Source: Algoriphagus lutimaris
GTDB lineage: Bacteria > Bacteroidota > Bacteroidia > Cytophagales > Cyclobacteriaceae
Direction of reading: 5' to 3'
Length of the DNA: 64,000 nt
Assembly: GCF_017051705.1 (NCBI RefSeq)
Contig: NZ_JAFIDJ010000002.1
Coordinates: 1,309,151 to 1,373,150, forward strand
Part shown: one piece after another, positions 53,888 to 63,018 of the stretch
Layout of the letters: the number at the start of each line of letters is the position of its first letter
How positions within the stretch are numbered: position 1 is the first letter of the stretch
The notes under the pieces: generated by a model
Databases searched by the model: none
Told to the model about the DNA's origin: nothing
What the model saw: the letters and a program-made list of their open reading frames with translations, nothing else
Translations under genes and position numbers: made by a program

Positions 53888-55986
53888 TGACAATTTTAAA
53901 CGATTTGATACCGGATAACTTGCTTTATGCCTTGGGATGGACTTTGGTTCATTCGATTTGGCAGCTTGTATTAATAGGAGGAGCACTATGGTTGCTTCTT
54001 AAGTTGTTTGCTCGTCGAAGTCCCACTTTTAAGTACATTCTGGCCATGGGCAGTCTTGGGTTTACCTTACTCTTGGCTCTTGGGACATTTTTCTACCAGC
54101 TAACTATTCAAGCTCCGGATTCCCTTTTTGATAAGGTGACTTTGGATGCCATGGTAATAAGCCAAATGAATGAGGTATCTACGCTTAGTACAGAAAGTTT
54201 GGTTCCCAGAATAATTCACTGGATCGAGATTCAACTTCCTTTATTAGTGAATTTCTGGTTTTTGGGAGCTTTATTATTCTTGTTCAGATTGGTGAATAGC
54301 CTTTCTGAAATTAGAGTGCTTAGAAAATCTTCTACTCTAAATGAGGATGTGAACTTAAATGAAGTCTTAAAAAGACTTTCGAGTAGCCTAGGAGTCAGTA
54401 AAAAAGTACAGCTTCGAATCACAGAATTAGGCCAGTCTCCTATCACTTTTGGGTTTTTGAAGCCAGTGATCCTAATCCCCGCAGGATTGTTATTTCAACT
54501 ATCACCTTCCCAGTTGGAAGCTATCCTTGCCCATGAATTGGCGCATGTAAAGAGAAATGATTATTTGGCAAATCTGATTCAATCCTCACTGGAAGTTGTG
54601 TTTTTCTACCATCCATGTTTTTGGTGGATGAGCCAAACAGTAAAAGAACTTCGTGAAAACGCTTCTGACGATTTGGCTGTTTCCGCTGGTATTTCCGCCA
54701 AAGAATTGGCGTTTGGCTTAGCCGAAGTGTTGAATTTTGCGAAGCAAAATCCCCCTGAATTAGCACTTGCAGCAGGGAAAAAACGAAACCCTACCCTTCA
54801 AAGAATTAAAAGAATCATGGGCTATCCAGCTCAGACCTATCCGCAAAACCCTATAATTTCTATCCCTATGTTAATCACATTAATACTTAGTGCCGGTTTA
54901 ATTGCCAGTGCACAGCAGGATGTACCTGCCAAAACAGATATAGTTGAGCCCATCGCTCAAGTTGTTGTTAATAATGCCAATAAAAAGTTGGTGCCTAAGG
55001 TTGTGGAAGCAACCAAAGATCCCCTTGATAAAAAAGTCGAAAAGGTAATAATCACCGATGGGGTTCCAGTTTGGGTGAATGAAGAAAATGAAGTGATTGA
55101 CCCAAAGGATAAAAAAGTATATCGTATCCAGGTCCAAGGAGATACTATTATCCATAAGGGGAAACCGATGGTTTGGAAGACCGATAAAAAAGGGACTTTT
55201 GTCTACAAATACAATGGAGAAGAGGTAGTTATTGAAAATATGCCTGAGCTAGAATTGGCTCCAATGCCTGAATTTCCAAAAGAAGCCATGGCACCTATGA
55301 TGGATTTTGAAATTGCAGTTGCTCCTCAAATGGATTTTGAAATGGCACCAGTACCCGACTTTGAATTCGAAATGGCACCGGTTCCTGATTTTGAGATGGC
55401 CCCTTTGCCGCCATTGGAATTTGGAGAGGGATTTGCTCCAATGGTCTTTGGATTTAAAAATGGTCAGGATTGGGCTTTTTCTACTAAAGATACCATAGGA
55501 ATGACCCAAGCTGAAAAAGAGAAATGGCAAAAAGATATGGAGCTTCGAGCTAAAGAAATGGCAAAAAGAGCGGAAGAATGGGCTGCTAAATGGGAAGAAA
55601 ACGGCGCCGAATATGAGCTCAAAATGAAAGAATGGGAAAAGAGTATGGCTCCAAAAATGAAGGAGTTTGAAAAAAGAATGGAAGAATGGCAAAAAGCCTA
55701 TGAACCAAAATTATTAGAGTTTGAAAGGAGGATGGAGGAATGGCAAAAAGCCAATGAGCCCAAAATGCAAGAGTTCGAAACGAAGATGAAAGCTTGGCAG
55801 GAAGAGAATGAGCCTTTGCTAAAGGGCTATGAGGAAAAGATGAAGGCTTGGGAGAAAGAAATGCAGCCGAAAATGGAAGAATATCAGCGTAAGATGGAAG
55901 AATGGCAAAAAGAAAATGCCGCTAAAATCGAAGAATTCCAGAAAAAACTACAAGAAGAGCTTAAAAAGAAAGACGATAACGAATAA
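53887..55986 (+). CDS. M56 family (BlaR1-like) membrane metallopeptidase with 18-residue repeat tail
   Basis: A 699-residue integral membrane protease. Several N-terminal membrane segments surround the zinc site HELAH (216-220), with a further acidic residue in KELRENASDD; another membrane segment is at about 317-337. Then come a beta-like region (about 380-455), an MAPxPDFE-rich segment (about 458-513), and six 18-residue units from 590 to 697 (KMKEFEKRMEEWQKAYEP and variants), predicted long helix. No penicillin-binding sensor domain is present, so the signal is unlikely to be a beta-lactam. Forms an operon with the repressor it should control. Confidence 0.88.
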   Translation: MTILNDLIPDNLLYALGWTLVHSIWQLVLIGGALWLLLKLFARRSPTFKYILAMGSLGFTLLLALGTFFYQLTIQAPDSLFDKVTLDAMVISQMNEVSTLSTESLVPRIIHWIEIQLPLLVNFWFLGALLFLFRLVNSLSEIRVLRKSSTLNEDVNLNEVLKRLSSSLGVSKKVQLRITELGQSPITFGFLKPVILIPAGLLFQLSPSQLEAILAHELAHVKRNDYLANLIQSSLEVVFFYHPCFWWMSQTVKELRENASDDLAVSAGISAKELAFGLAEVLNFAKQNPPELALAAGKKRNPTLQRIKRIMGYPAQTYPQNPIISIPMLITLILSAGLIASAQQDVPAKTDIVEPIAQVVVNNANKKLVPKVVEATKDPLDKKVEKVIITDGVPVWVNEENEVIDPKDKKVYRIQVQGDTIIHKGKPMVWKTDKKGTFVYKYNGEEVVIENMPELELAPMPEFPKEAMAPMMDFEIAVAPQMDFEMAPVPDFEFEMAPVPDFEMAPLPPLEFGEGFAPMVFGFKNGQDWAFSTKDTIGMTQAEKEKWQKDMELRAKEMAKRAEEWAAKWEENGAEYELKMKEWEKSMAPKMKEFEKRMEEWQKAYEPKLLEFERRMEEWQKANEPKMQEFETKMKAWQEENEPLLKGYEEKMKAWEKEMQPKMEEYQRKMEEWQKENAAKIEEFQKKLQEELKKKDDNE
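55654..55977 (+). repeat. Six in-frame 54-bp repeats (18 residues) in the M56 peptidase
   Basis: Units begin at 55654 and recur every 54 bases. Consensus KM-EF--KMEEWQKENEP, with Trp/Leu, Glu-Phe and Pro at fixed places. Unit sequences differ at the DNA level, so the repeat is old rather than a recent expansion. Confidence 0.85.
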
Positions 55987-56037
55987 TTATACGTTAGAAG
56001 AAAATGACCTGAAAAGGTAATTGTGTGTTGATGCTTC

Positions 56038-56070
56038 AAAAAAGACCTGTTTCCTGAACAGGTCTTTTTT
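56038..56070. terminator. Bidirectional terminator between M56 peptidase and thioredoxin lipoprotein
   Basis: GACCTGTT (56044-56051) and AACAGGTC (56057-56064) with loop TCCTG are flanked by six As before and six Ts after, so the hairpin works on both strands. The stop of the minus-strand gene overlaps its T run. Confidence 0.9.
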
Positions 56071-57292
56071 ATTCAGATAATAACTTGTCTATCAAAATTT
56101 TATGGCTTTCAATCCATTGGGCGTAATAATCCCCTGTGCCGGGTCCACTAAACCCAGTATGGATCTTTCTAACCTTGTGATTTTTGTCAAGATAGATCAG
56201 GGTAGGAAAGGCAATAACTTCTTTCAAAGCAGGTAGGGATTTGGCCGCTTCTTCTTTTTTTGAGACACCTGCGATCAGTTGAGGATAAGGAACCCTAAAC
56301 CTTTCTGCATGTTTTTTTAACCTTCCTGACGCATATTCAAAGTCAGGTTTGCTTTCAAAAGCCAGGGCAACTACTTCAATTCCTTTTGATTTGTTTTCCA
56401 AGTACCAAGGAGCCAGAAAATTGGTTTCATCCATGCAATTGGCACACCAGGTTCCAAACAGCTGGACCAGCACGATTTTGTCTTTAAAAGTGGAATCGCT
56501 GAGAGAAACGATCTCTCCATTTGCATTAGGAAAACTGAAGTCGAGGGTTTCATACCCATCTTTCAATTGGGTTAAATGGTCATTTTCAGGTAGTTCAAAA
56601 GACTCATTTCTTGTTGCTTCAAAGGTTTGGAAATAAATGGGGCCAGACCTGAACCTTCCTGTAACTTTTCCATAATTGTTTGCCTTGCCTGTAAAGAAAA
56701 AGGCATGTCCTCCATCGAAAGCGCTTAGGTAAAAAGTATCTCCACTTACATTGCCTTCCAGAAAACGATAATCTCCTACATTGGTCAGAAAAGTTCCGGT
56801 GATTTTATTTCCGTTTTGTTCGAAAATGCCCAGTGCCTGATAGGTGCTGCTATCTGATCTTATAAATTCAAATTCCCATTTTCCAGAAAAGTCTGTTTTG
56901 GGAGGTTCCGATACAGGAAATCTTGTATCGATGTTACGTTCAGCCACAAATCCAGAATGGTAGTTCTTTTGGTAATTTCTTTGATATTTTCCTTGGATGC
57001 TGCCATCCTCCATCATTTTGGCATGTACCTCAGAATCAAATGCATTCATGATGATATGGATGCTATCTTCTTTAATTTCTACATCAGGAACAGCCAGGTT
57101 CTCACTGTCATTTTTTAAGTAAGCGGTCCAATTATCTCCGGATTTTTCTAAGCTGAACCAAAATGGCAAGTGGTCTTCGCCTAAGTCCAGATAACCATGC
57201 CAATTTCCCTCAAAATTTATGTTTTTTTCGGGGCTTTTCTGACAGCTAAATAGCAGACAAAACAGGAGGAAATGTAGGATTGTTTTTTTCAT
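56069..57292 (-). CDS. TlpA-like thioredoxin-domain lipoprotein
   Basis: A 407-residue lipoprotein (MKKTILHFLLFCLLFSCQKSP). The first 250 residues are two related beta-rich segments (FEGNWHGYLDLGEDHLPFWFSLEK; FSGKWEFEFIRSDSSTYQALG). The C-terminal thioredoxin/AhpC-TSA domain (about 255-400) carries the redox motif GTWCANCMDE (WCANC) and the cis-Pro region AFPTLIYLDKNHKVRKI. It probably acts as a periplasmic disulfide reductase or thiol-redox sensor. The ATG at 57292 is chosen for the lipoprotein signal; the frame is open from 57313. Confidence 0.88.
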   Translation of the reverse strand: MKKTILHFLLFCLLFSCQKSPEKNINFEGNWHGYLDLGEDHLPFWFSLEKSGDNWTAYLKNDSENLAVPDVEIKEDSIHIIMNAFDSEVHAKMMEDGSIQGKYQRNYQKNYHSGFVAERNIDTRFPVSEPPKTDFSGKWEFEFIRSDSSTYQALGIFEQNGNKITGTFLTNVGDYRFLEGNVSGDTFYLSAFDGGHAFFFTGKANNYGKVTGRFRSGPIYFQTFEATRNESFELPENDHLTQLKDGYETLDFSFPNANGEIVSLSDSTFKDKIVLVQLFGTWCANCMDETNFLAPWYLENKSKGIEVVALAFESKPDFEYASGRLKKHAERFRVPYPQLIAGVSKKEEAAKSLPALKEVIAFPTLIYLDKNHKVRKIHTGFSGPGTGDYYAQWIESHKILIDKLLSE

Positions 57293-57620
57293 AGGTAAGA
57301 AGTGCGACCACAAATCTATCAGGATAATTCAATTTAGTCTACATGGATAGTAGGGTAATTAAAAATCAGTGATGGGATTTTCTTCCACTTTTCCGAAGAG
57401 AGTTGAATTTTTATGGGAAATTGCCCCACTTTTAAAATTCCTGCCACAGGATGTTTCAAGTAAATTGGACTATTTTGTAGTAAAAGGCCTCAATACTGTC
57501 TGAAAAGGTAGTTTTTTGAATTTTATAAAGGGCTGTTAATCATTTGAATACCTTCAAAAAAATAAGCGAAATATTTTGTTAAATATTGGCTTGGATCAAA
57601 CTTTTGGCTACTTTTAAGAT

Positions 57621-57677
57621 AAAGTGGGAAAAAGTGGGGCAAAGTGGTAGAATGTGTATATCATTTTATTACTTTTG
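57621..57677 (+). promoter_or_regulatory. MraZ boxes and promoter of the mra/dcw operon
   Basis: AAAGTGGG at 57621 and 57631 and AAAGTGGT at 57641 give GTGGG-type repeats at exact 10-base steps, with a weaker GTGTA at 57654. Tandem TGGG repeats with 5-base spacers are the known MraZ operator. TACTTTTG (57670-57677), a -7 element match, follows, so bound MraZ would cover the -33 region. The rest of the gap from 57314 is AT-rich without a gene. Confidence 0.75.
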
Positions 57678-57710
57678 TCTTTACTACATACTCAAGAAAA
57701 AAAGAGCGAA

Positions 57711-58145
57711 ATGTTCAATAGTCAATATGATTGCAAGCTAGATCCCAAAGGGCGTCTGGTATTGCCTGCCAAAATCAAGGCGGCGATACCTGAGGCGAAC
57801 GGGTCTGCGCTAATGCTTCGTATGGCGGAGGATAAATGTTTAGCTCTTTATCCCATGAATGAGTATAAAAAACTGGAAAGCCAGGTAAGATCCCTTTCGA
57901 TCAACAATGCTGAACAAAGAAAGCTACAGCGTTCATTTTTCATTACCAGCGTAGAAGTAGAGTTGGATAGCTCAGGGCGTCTGTTGATTCCGAAGATATA
58001 CCAGAGTTATGGTGAGTTGGGGAAAGAAGTGGTAGTCGTCGGAATGGGGAGTAGAATCGAGATTTGGAATCCGGACAAATACTTGCAGAACATCATTTCT
58101 GATCCTGCAGACTTGTCTCAATTAATGGAAAAATACCTCTCCTGA
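57711..58145 (+). CDS. mraZ: Transcriptional regulator MraZ
   Basis: A 144-residue protein of two AbrB-like half-domains: YDCKLDPKGRLVLPAKIK near the start and VEVELDSSGRLLIPKIYQ in the second half. The DPKGR and DSSGR turns are the family DxxGR motifs that contact DNA. It is the regulator at the head of division/cell-wall clusters and probably controls its own operon through the repeats at 57621. The frame is open from 57654; MFNSQYDCKLD at 57711 matches the family start. Six bases separate it from rsmH. Confidence 0.96.
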   Translation: MFNSQYDCKLDPKGRLVLPAKIKAAIPEANGSALMLRMAEDKCLALYPMNEYKKLESQVRSLSINNAEQRKLQRSFFITSVEVELDSSGRLLIPKIYQSYGELGKEVVVVGMGSRIEIWNPDKYLQNIISDPADLSQLMEKYLS

Positions 58146-58150
58146 TAATT

Positions 58151-59062
58151 ATGACAGAGTCTGTTTACCATATCCCAGTGATGCTAGCCCAATGCACTGA
58201 AGGCTTGGCTATTAATCCCAATGGAATTTATGTTGACGTTACGTTTGGTGGAGGGGGGCATTCGCGTGAAATCCTAAAATATTTGGACCAAGGTCATCTA
58301 TATGGATTCGATCAAGATATAGATGCGAAGGCAAATATTCCTGAAAATGAGCGATTCACCTTTGTGGAAGCAAATTTCCGAGACCTAAAACGTTATTTGA
58401 GGTTGCATGGCGTTAAGAAGGTGGATGGGATTCTCGCTGATTTGGGAATCAGTTCTCATCAAATTGACGAACCAAGTCGGGGATTTTCTACCCGATTCAG
58501 TGGGAGTTTGGATATGAGAATGAATCAATCCGCTGATTTATCAGCCAAAGAGGTATTGAATACTTATGAGGAATCTAAGCTTCATAAGATTTTTGGCATT
58601 TATGGAGAAGTGAAAAATGCCAAGACCTTGGCGCAAGCGATTGTTTCTGAGAGAGCTGCTCAGCCATTTGAAACGACAGAAGGCTTTACGGCTTTCTTGA
58701 AAAAATATGCTCCAAGGGGTAAGGATTTTAAATACTATGCTCAGGTTTTTCAAGCCTTGCGGATAGAAGTAAATGATGAAATGGGTGCATTGGAAGAGAT
58801 GTTGCTTGATGCGGTAGATCTTTTGAACCCAGAAGGTAGGCTGGTAGTGATGAGCTATCATAGCCTTGAGGACCGATTGGTCAAGAACCTGATCCAGAAA
58901 GGGAAATTTCAGGGTGAAGTAGAAAAAGATTTTTATGGCAATCTTCTCAGGCCATTGGACCCAGTAAGTAGGGGGGCGATCGTGGCAGATGAGGAAGAGA
59001 TTGCTAGAAATCCCAGAGCAAGAAGTGCAAAACTGAGAGTTGCTAAAAAGAGAGGGAAATGA
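58151..59062 (+). CDS. rsmH: 16S rRNA (cytosine1402-N4)-methyltransferase RsmH
   Basis: A 303-residue SAM-dependent methyltransferase (formerly MraW) acting on C1402 of 16S rRNA. Landmarks: HIPVMLAQCTEGL at the start, the SAM motif VDVTFGGGGHSREIL, GILADLGISSHQID, GFSTRFSGSLDMRM, and VVMSYHSLEDRLVKN near the end, with a basic C-terminus (NPRARSAKLRVAKKRGK). Its stop overlaps the ftsL start by 4 bases (ATGA). Confidence 0.97.
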   Translation: MTESVYHIPVMLAQCTEGLAINPNGIYVDVTFGGGGHSREILKYLDQGHLYGFDQDIDAKANIPENERFTFVEANFRDLKRYLRLHGVKKVDGILADLGISSHQIDEPSRGFSTRFSGSLDMRMNQSADLSAKEVLNTYEESKLHKIFGIYGEVKNAKTLAQAIVSERAAQPFETTEGFTAFLKKYAPRGKDFKYYAQVFQALRIEVNDEMGALEEMLLDAVDLLNPEGRLVVMSYHSLEDRLVKNLIQKGKFQGEVEKDFYGNLLRPLDPVSRGAIVADEEEIARNPRARSAKLRVAKKRGK

Positions 59063-59448
59063 GTCAGAACACATTTAAAAAGAAACTCAAAAAAGGGAAT
59101 ACTCCGAAAAGAGGCAATGGTCCTAGAAAAACCATTTTCACTTGGATAGAGGAGAAGTTGAATGTTACCGGCTTGCTCGGGGAAGGAGTCCCTGTTCAAC
59201 TGGTGCCTCCTGTTGGGTTTGTGGTGTTGTTGGCTTTGATCTATATCTGGAGTAATCACCGTGCTGAAAATATGGTGAGAAAAATAGAGAGAGTGCAGCA
59301 GGAAGTAGAAGACCTTCGAGCTGATGTGACTACACTGGAGGCAGAGTACATGTTGAGTAGCATGCAGTCGGAGGTAGCCAAACGTGTGTCAGAAAAAGGA
59401 ATAGAAGAATTAAATCAACCACCGATTAAAATCGAGGTAGATAAGTGA
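59059..59448 (+). CDS. ftsL: Cell-division protein FtsL-like
   Basis: A 129-residue bitopic membrane protein: a basic cytoplasmic N-terminus (KKKLKKGNTPKRGNGPRK), one membrane segment (about 53-68, VGFVVLLALIYIW) and a periplasmic coiled coil (RKIERVQQEVEDLRADVTTLEAEY, about 74-97). Position between rsmH and ftsI and this layout identify it as the FtsL of Bacteroidota, part of the divisome. It is longer at the N-terminus than E. coli FtsL. Both ends overlap their neighbours. Confidence 0.88.
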   Translation: MSQNTFKKKLKKGNTPKRGNGPRKTIFTWIEEKLNVTGLLGEGVPVQLVPPVGFVVLLALIYIWSNHRAENMVRKIERVQQEVEDLRADVTTLEAEYMLSSMQSEVAKRVSEKGIEELNQPPIKIEVDK

Positions 59449-61553
59449 ATATAAAACGATCCATATTACTCAGAGTGAGGGTGGTTTTCATCCTTGTTGC
59501 GCTGGTTGCAGCTGCAATACCTTACCGTATTGCCAAACTGCAATTGGAGGAGGGAGATAAATGGAGAGAAAAAGCAGAAACCATCAATTTCAAGTACCGG
59601 GAAGTTCCTGCGACACGTGGTAATATTTATGCCGGTGATGGCAGCTTGATGGCGACTAGTTTACCTTTTTATAGAGTAGCAATTGATCCTACCATTGTGA
59701 AAGAGGATCGCTATAAGGCAAAAATTGACTCTTTGTCACAAAAACTCTCAGCTTTTTATAAAGACAAATCTGCAACTGCCTACAAGAGAATGATTACGGA
59801 TGCCAGAAAGGACAATAAAAGGTATTTGGTATTGAATAGACGTCAAATTGGCTATCAGGACATGCAGATGATGTCCACTTGGCCAATCTTCAGAGGCGGT
59901 CGTCTTGGAGGAGGTGTGCTATTTGAGAAAGTTGAAAAAAGATACCGGCCATTTAATTCTCTTGCCAGTAGAACAGTGGGTTTTCTGAATGAAGATGAAT
60001 ATGGAGCAGGAATTGAATACTCCTTTAATGAGTATTTGAAGGGGAAAGATGGAAAGGCTTTATTCCAAAGGTTAGCAGGTGGAAGTTGGAAGCCTGTATT
60101 TGATGCGGAAGATGTCAAGCCTGAAAATGGGTTTGATGTGATCACTACCTTGGATGTGAATATTCAAGATGTAGCTGAAACTGCTTTAAGAAGACAATTG
60201 GAAGATCGGGATGCAGAATTCGGGTCAGTCATTGTGATTGAAGTAAAGACCGGCCAAATCAAAGCCATTGCCAATCTTCAGAAGAATAAAAAAGGAGTAG
60301 GCTATGGTGAAAACTACAATTTCGCGGTAGGGGACCAAGGAAATACAGAACCAGGCTCTACTTTCAAATTACTTTCCATGTTGGCTTTATTGGAAGAAAA
60401 TAAAATCAGCTTAAATGATAAAGTAGAGACTGGAAATGGAGCGCATAAGTTCTACGACCGCACCATGCGGGATGCGAAGTATGGAGGTTATGGAACCTTG
60501 ACCATTCGGGAAGCATTTGAAAAATCTTCTAATGTGGCCATTTCAAAATTGGTGGATGAAAACTTTGGCTCTAGTCCTTCCAAGTTCATGGCCTATGTAG
60601 AAAAGGCAGGTTTAAAGGATCCGGTAGGATTCCAACTAGTAGGGGAAGGAAGGCCCTATTTCAAAAATCCTGGAGATAAAAATTGGTATGGAACTTCTTT
60701 GCCTTGGATTTCCATAGGCTATGAAATCAAATTAAATCCGCTACATACCCTCTCTTTATATAATGCAGTGGCTAATGGAGGGAAAATGGTGAAACCTTTT
60801 ATTGTGAAGGCTATCGCCAAAGGAAATACGATTCATGAGGAGTTTGAAACTGAAGTTATTCGGGATCAAATCGCTTCGGAGAAGACTATTAAGCTTTTGC
60901 AAGAGCTCTTAGAAGGGGTGGTTGTAAGAGGAACTGCCCGAAATATTGCCAATGCTGATTACAAAATTGCTGGAAAAACCGGTACAGCTCAAAAGCTGAT
61001 TGATGGCAGATATACTCAAAAGTATTACACCAGTTTTGCGGGGTATTTTCCAGCGGACAACCCAAAATATTCGATGATCGTGGTGATTGACAGTCCAAAA
61101 GGTTTTGCTGCCTACGGAGGTGACGTTTCTGCTCCAGTGTTTAAAGAAATTGCCGATCGAATCTATGCCTTGGATTTAGAACTCAACCCCTCTAATCAAA
61201 ATCAGATTTATCAAGCTGAAAATTCTGATTCAAAGACTCCATTTATTCGAGCAGGTAGAGGGGGCGAATTGAACGAGATTTTTGAAGAATTAGGAGTTCA
61301 GGCTGCTCTTGCTAATGCAGAAGAATGGGTAAGGTCGGTTTCTAACAATGAGAAAATCCAATGGGAAAACAATGAGACAGAAATGCCTCAGGTTCCTGAT
61401 GTGTCAGGATTACCATTAAGAGATGCACTTTTTATCCTGGAGAATAAAGGGTTAAAAGTCAATTATTCAGGGAAAGGAGTAGTGAAGCGACAATCTATTT
61501 CTCCTGGTTCGGAATTAATTAAAAATGCCACGATAAATCTTGTATTAGGCTAA
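59445..61553 (+). CDS. ftsI: Penicillin-binding protein, FtsI/SpoVD-like with PASTA domain
   Basis: A 702-residue class B transpeptidase for septal peptidoglycan. N-terminal membrane anchor (about 8-24), dimerisation domain, then the active-site motifs S305-T-F-K308, S361-S-N363 and K511-T-G513. A C-terminal PASTA domain (PDVSGLPLRDALFILENKGL, from about 645) ends the protein. The start is the GTG at 59445, whose GTGA overlaps the ftsL stop; no ATG is nearby in frame with a signal anchor. murE follows immediately (TAAATG). Confidence 0.95.
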   Translation: MNIKRSILLRVRVVFILVALVAAAIPYRIAKLQLEEGDKWREKAETINFKYREVPATRGNIYAGDGSLMATSLPFYRVAIDPTIVKEDRYKAKIDSLSQKLSAFYKDKSATAYKRMITDARKDNKRYLVLNRRQIGYQDMQMMSTWPIFRGGRLGGGVLFEKVEKRYRPFNSLASRTVGFLNEDEYGAGIEYSFNEYLKGKDGKALFQRLAGGSWKPVFDAEDVKPENGFDVITTLDVNIQDVAETALRRQLEDRDAEFGSVIVIEVKTGQIKAIANLQKNKKGVGYGENYNFAVGDQGNTEPGSTFKLLSMLALLEENKISLNDKVETGNGAHKFYDRTMRDAKYGGYGTLTIREAFEKSSNVAISKLVDENFGSSPSKFMAYVEKAGLKDPVGFQLVGEGRPYFKNPGDKNWYGTSLPWISIGYEIKLNPLHTLSLYNAVANGGKMVKPFIVKAIAKGNTIHEEFETEVIRDQIASEKTIKLLQELLEGVVVRGTARNIANADYKIAGKTGTAQKLIDGRYTQKYYTSFAGYFPADNPKYSMIVVIDSPKGFAAYGGDVSAPVFKEIADRIYALDLELNPSNQNQIYQAENSDSKTPFIRAGRGGELNEIFEELGVQAALANAEEWVRSVSNNEKIQWENNETEMPQVPDVSGLPLRDALFILENKGLKVNYSGKGVVKRQSISPGSELIKNATINLVLG

Positions 61554-63017
61554 ATGAAAGTATTGAAGGACATATTGTATAAAGTTTCTCTGATCAGCAC
61601 TACCGGTGATATGGAAATGCGGATTCAGAACATTGTCTTTGATAGCCGGAAAGTGGTAGAAAGGTCAGTTTTCGTAGCAGTACCAGGGACCCAAGTGGAT
61701 GGTCATGACTTCATCGAAGTTGCCATTGAAAAAGGAGCCACTGTCATCATTTGCGAAAAGCTCCCAGAGCAATTAAAAGATAGGATAGCCTACATCCAAG
61801 TAGTGAGTTCTGCCAAAGCAATGGGGATCATGGCAGCAAATTATTTTGATAATCCTTCCGAAAAAATGAAGGTAGTAGCAGTGACTGGTACTAATGGGAA
61901 AACCACCACGGTGACTTTACTGCATCAGCTTTTTATGGAAATGGGATATAGTGTAGGATTACTTTCTACAGTAGAAAACAAGATCAACTCGGAAGTTATT
62001 CCCGCTACTCATACTACGCCAGATTCGGTGAGTGTTCAAGCATTGCTTCGACAAATGTTGGATGCAGGATGTACCCATTGTTTTATGGAGGCAAGTTCCC
62101 ATGCGATCGTTCAGGAAAGAATTGCCGGTTTAAAAATGGCAGGAGCGGTATTTACCAATATCTCACACGACCATCTGGATTATCATAAAACTTTTGATGA
62201 ATACATCAAAGCAAAGAAGAAGCTCTTTGATGAGCTTCCAAAAGATGCTTTTGCCTTGGTCAATGCGGATGATAAAAGAGGGATGGTTATGCTTCAAAAC
62301 TGCAAGGGCGCTCATCAAACCTTTGGTTTAAAAACTCCGGCAGATTTCAAAGCCAAAATCATATCCAATACCCTGGAAGGTCTGGAGCTTGAGATCAATA
62401 ATAAATTGATCTGGTTTCGAATGATCGGTGCTTTCAATGCTTATAATCTCTTGGGTGTCATGGGAACAGCAGTGTTGTTAGGAGAGGATGAAGAAGAAGT
62501 ACTTCGTGAATTGTCTGGTATTAAAGGAGCGAAAGGAAGGTTTGACAGAATTTCAATAGGTGGGATTACAGCCATTGTAGATTATGCGCATACACCGGAT
62601 GCTTTAGATAATGTGTTGAAAACCATTAATGGGGTTCGCACAGGTAACGAGCAATTGATTACGGTAGTTGGCTGTGGAGGAAATCGTGACAAAACGAAGC
62701 GGCCTATCATGGCCAAGATTGCAGTTCAGGAAAGTGATAAAGCCATTTTGACTTCAGATAATCCAAGGTTTGAAAAGCCAATGGACATTTTAAAAGACAT
62801 GTTGGAGGGCGTTAGTCCCACGGAACTACGGAAGACATTGACCATTGAGGACCGCAAAGAAGCAATTAAAACGGCGTGCATGCTTTCTAATAAGGGAGAT
62901 ATCATTCTAGTCGCAGGAAAAGGACATGAAGATTATCAAGAAATAGAAGGTGTGAAGCATCACTTTGACGATGCGGAAGTAGTGAAAGAATTATTAACTC
63001 AATTTACCCAGAGCTGA
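61554..63017 (+). CDS. murE: UDP-N-acetylmuramoyl-L-alanyl-D-glutamate--2,6-diaminopimelate ligase MurE
   Basis: A 487-residue Mur ligase adding the third residue of the peptidoglycan stem peptide. The ATP loop is [10 protein letters not shown] (about 113-122), [10 protein letters not shown] and [10 protein letters not shown] follow, with [14 protein letters not shown] for metal binding and [13 protein letters not shown]. The specificity motif DNPRFEKP contains DNPR, which selects meso-diaminopimelate rather than lysine. Standard length. Its stop is one base before the mraY ATG. Confidence 0.97.
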   Translation: MKVLKDILYKVSLISTTGDMEMRIQNIVFDSRKVVERSVFVAVPGTQVDGHDFIEVAIEKGATVIICEKLPEQLKDRIAYIQVVSSAKAMGIMAANYFDNPSEKMKVVAVTGTNGKTTTVTLLHQLFMEMGYSVGLLSTVENKINSEVIPATHTTPDSVSVQALLRQMLDAGCTHCFMEASSHAIVQERIAGLKMAGAVFTNISHDHLDYHKTFDEYIKAKKKLFDELPKDAFALVNADDKRGMVMLQNCKGAHQTFGLKTPADFKAKIISNTLEGLELEINNKLIWFRMIGAFNAYNLLGVMGTAVLLGEDEEEVLRELSGIKGAKGRFDRISIGGITAIVDYAHTPDALDNVLKTINGVRTGNEQLITVVGCGGNRDKTKRPIMAKIAVQESDKAILTSDNPRFEKPMDILKDMLEGVSPTELRKTLTIEDRKEAIKTACMLSNKGDIILVAGKGHEDYQEIEGVKHHFDDAEVVKELLTQFTQS

Positions 63018-63018
63018 G

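Noticed and set aside
55249-55692. 147-codon antisense frame opposite the M56 peptidase tail
   Set aside because: It is the complement of repetitive Glu/Lys/Met codons and gives an implausible Phe/His/Ser-rich product; a shadow of the real gene.
53887-55986. Beta-lactam resistance role for the BlaI/M56 pair
   Set aside because: No penicillin-binding sensor domain and no beta-lactamase gene is adjacent; BlaI/M56 pairs are widespread in Bacteroidota without link to resistance.
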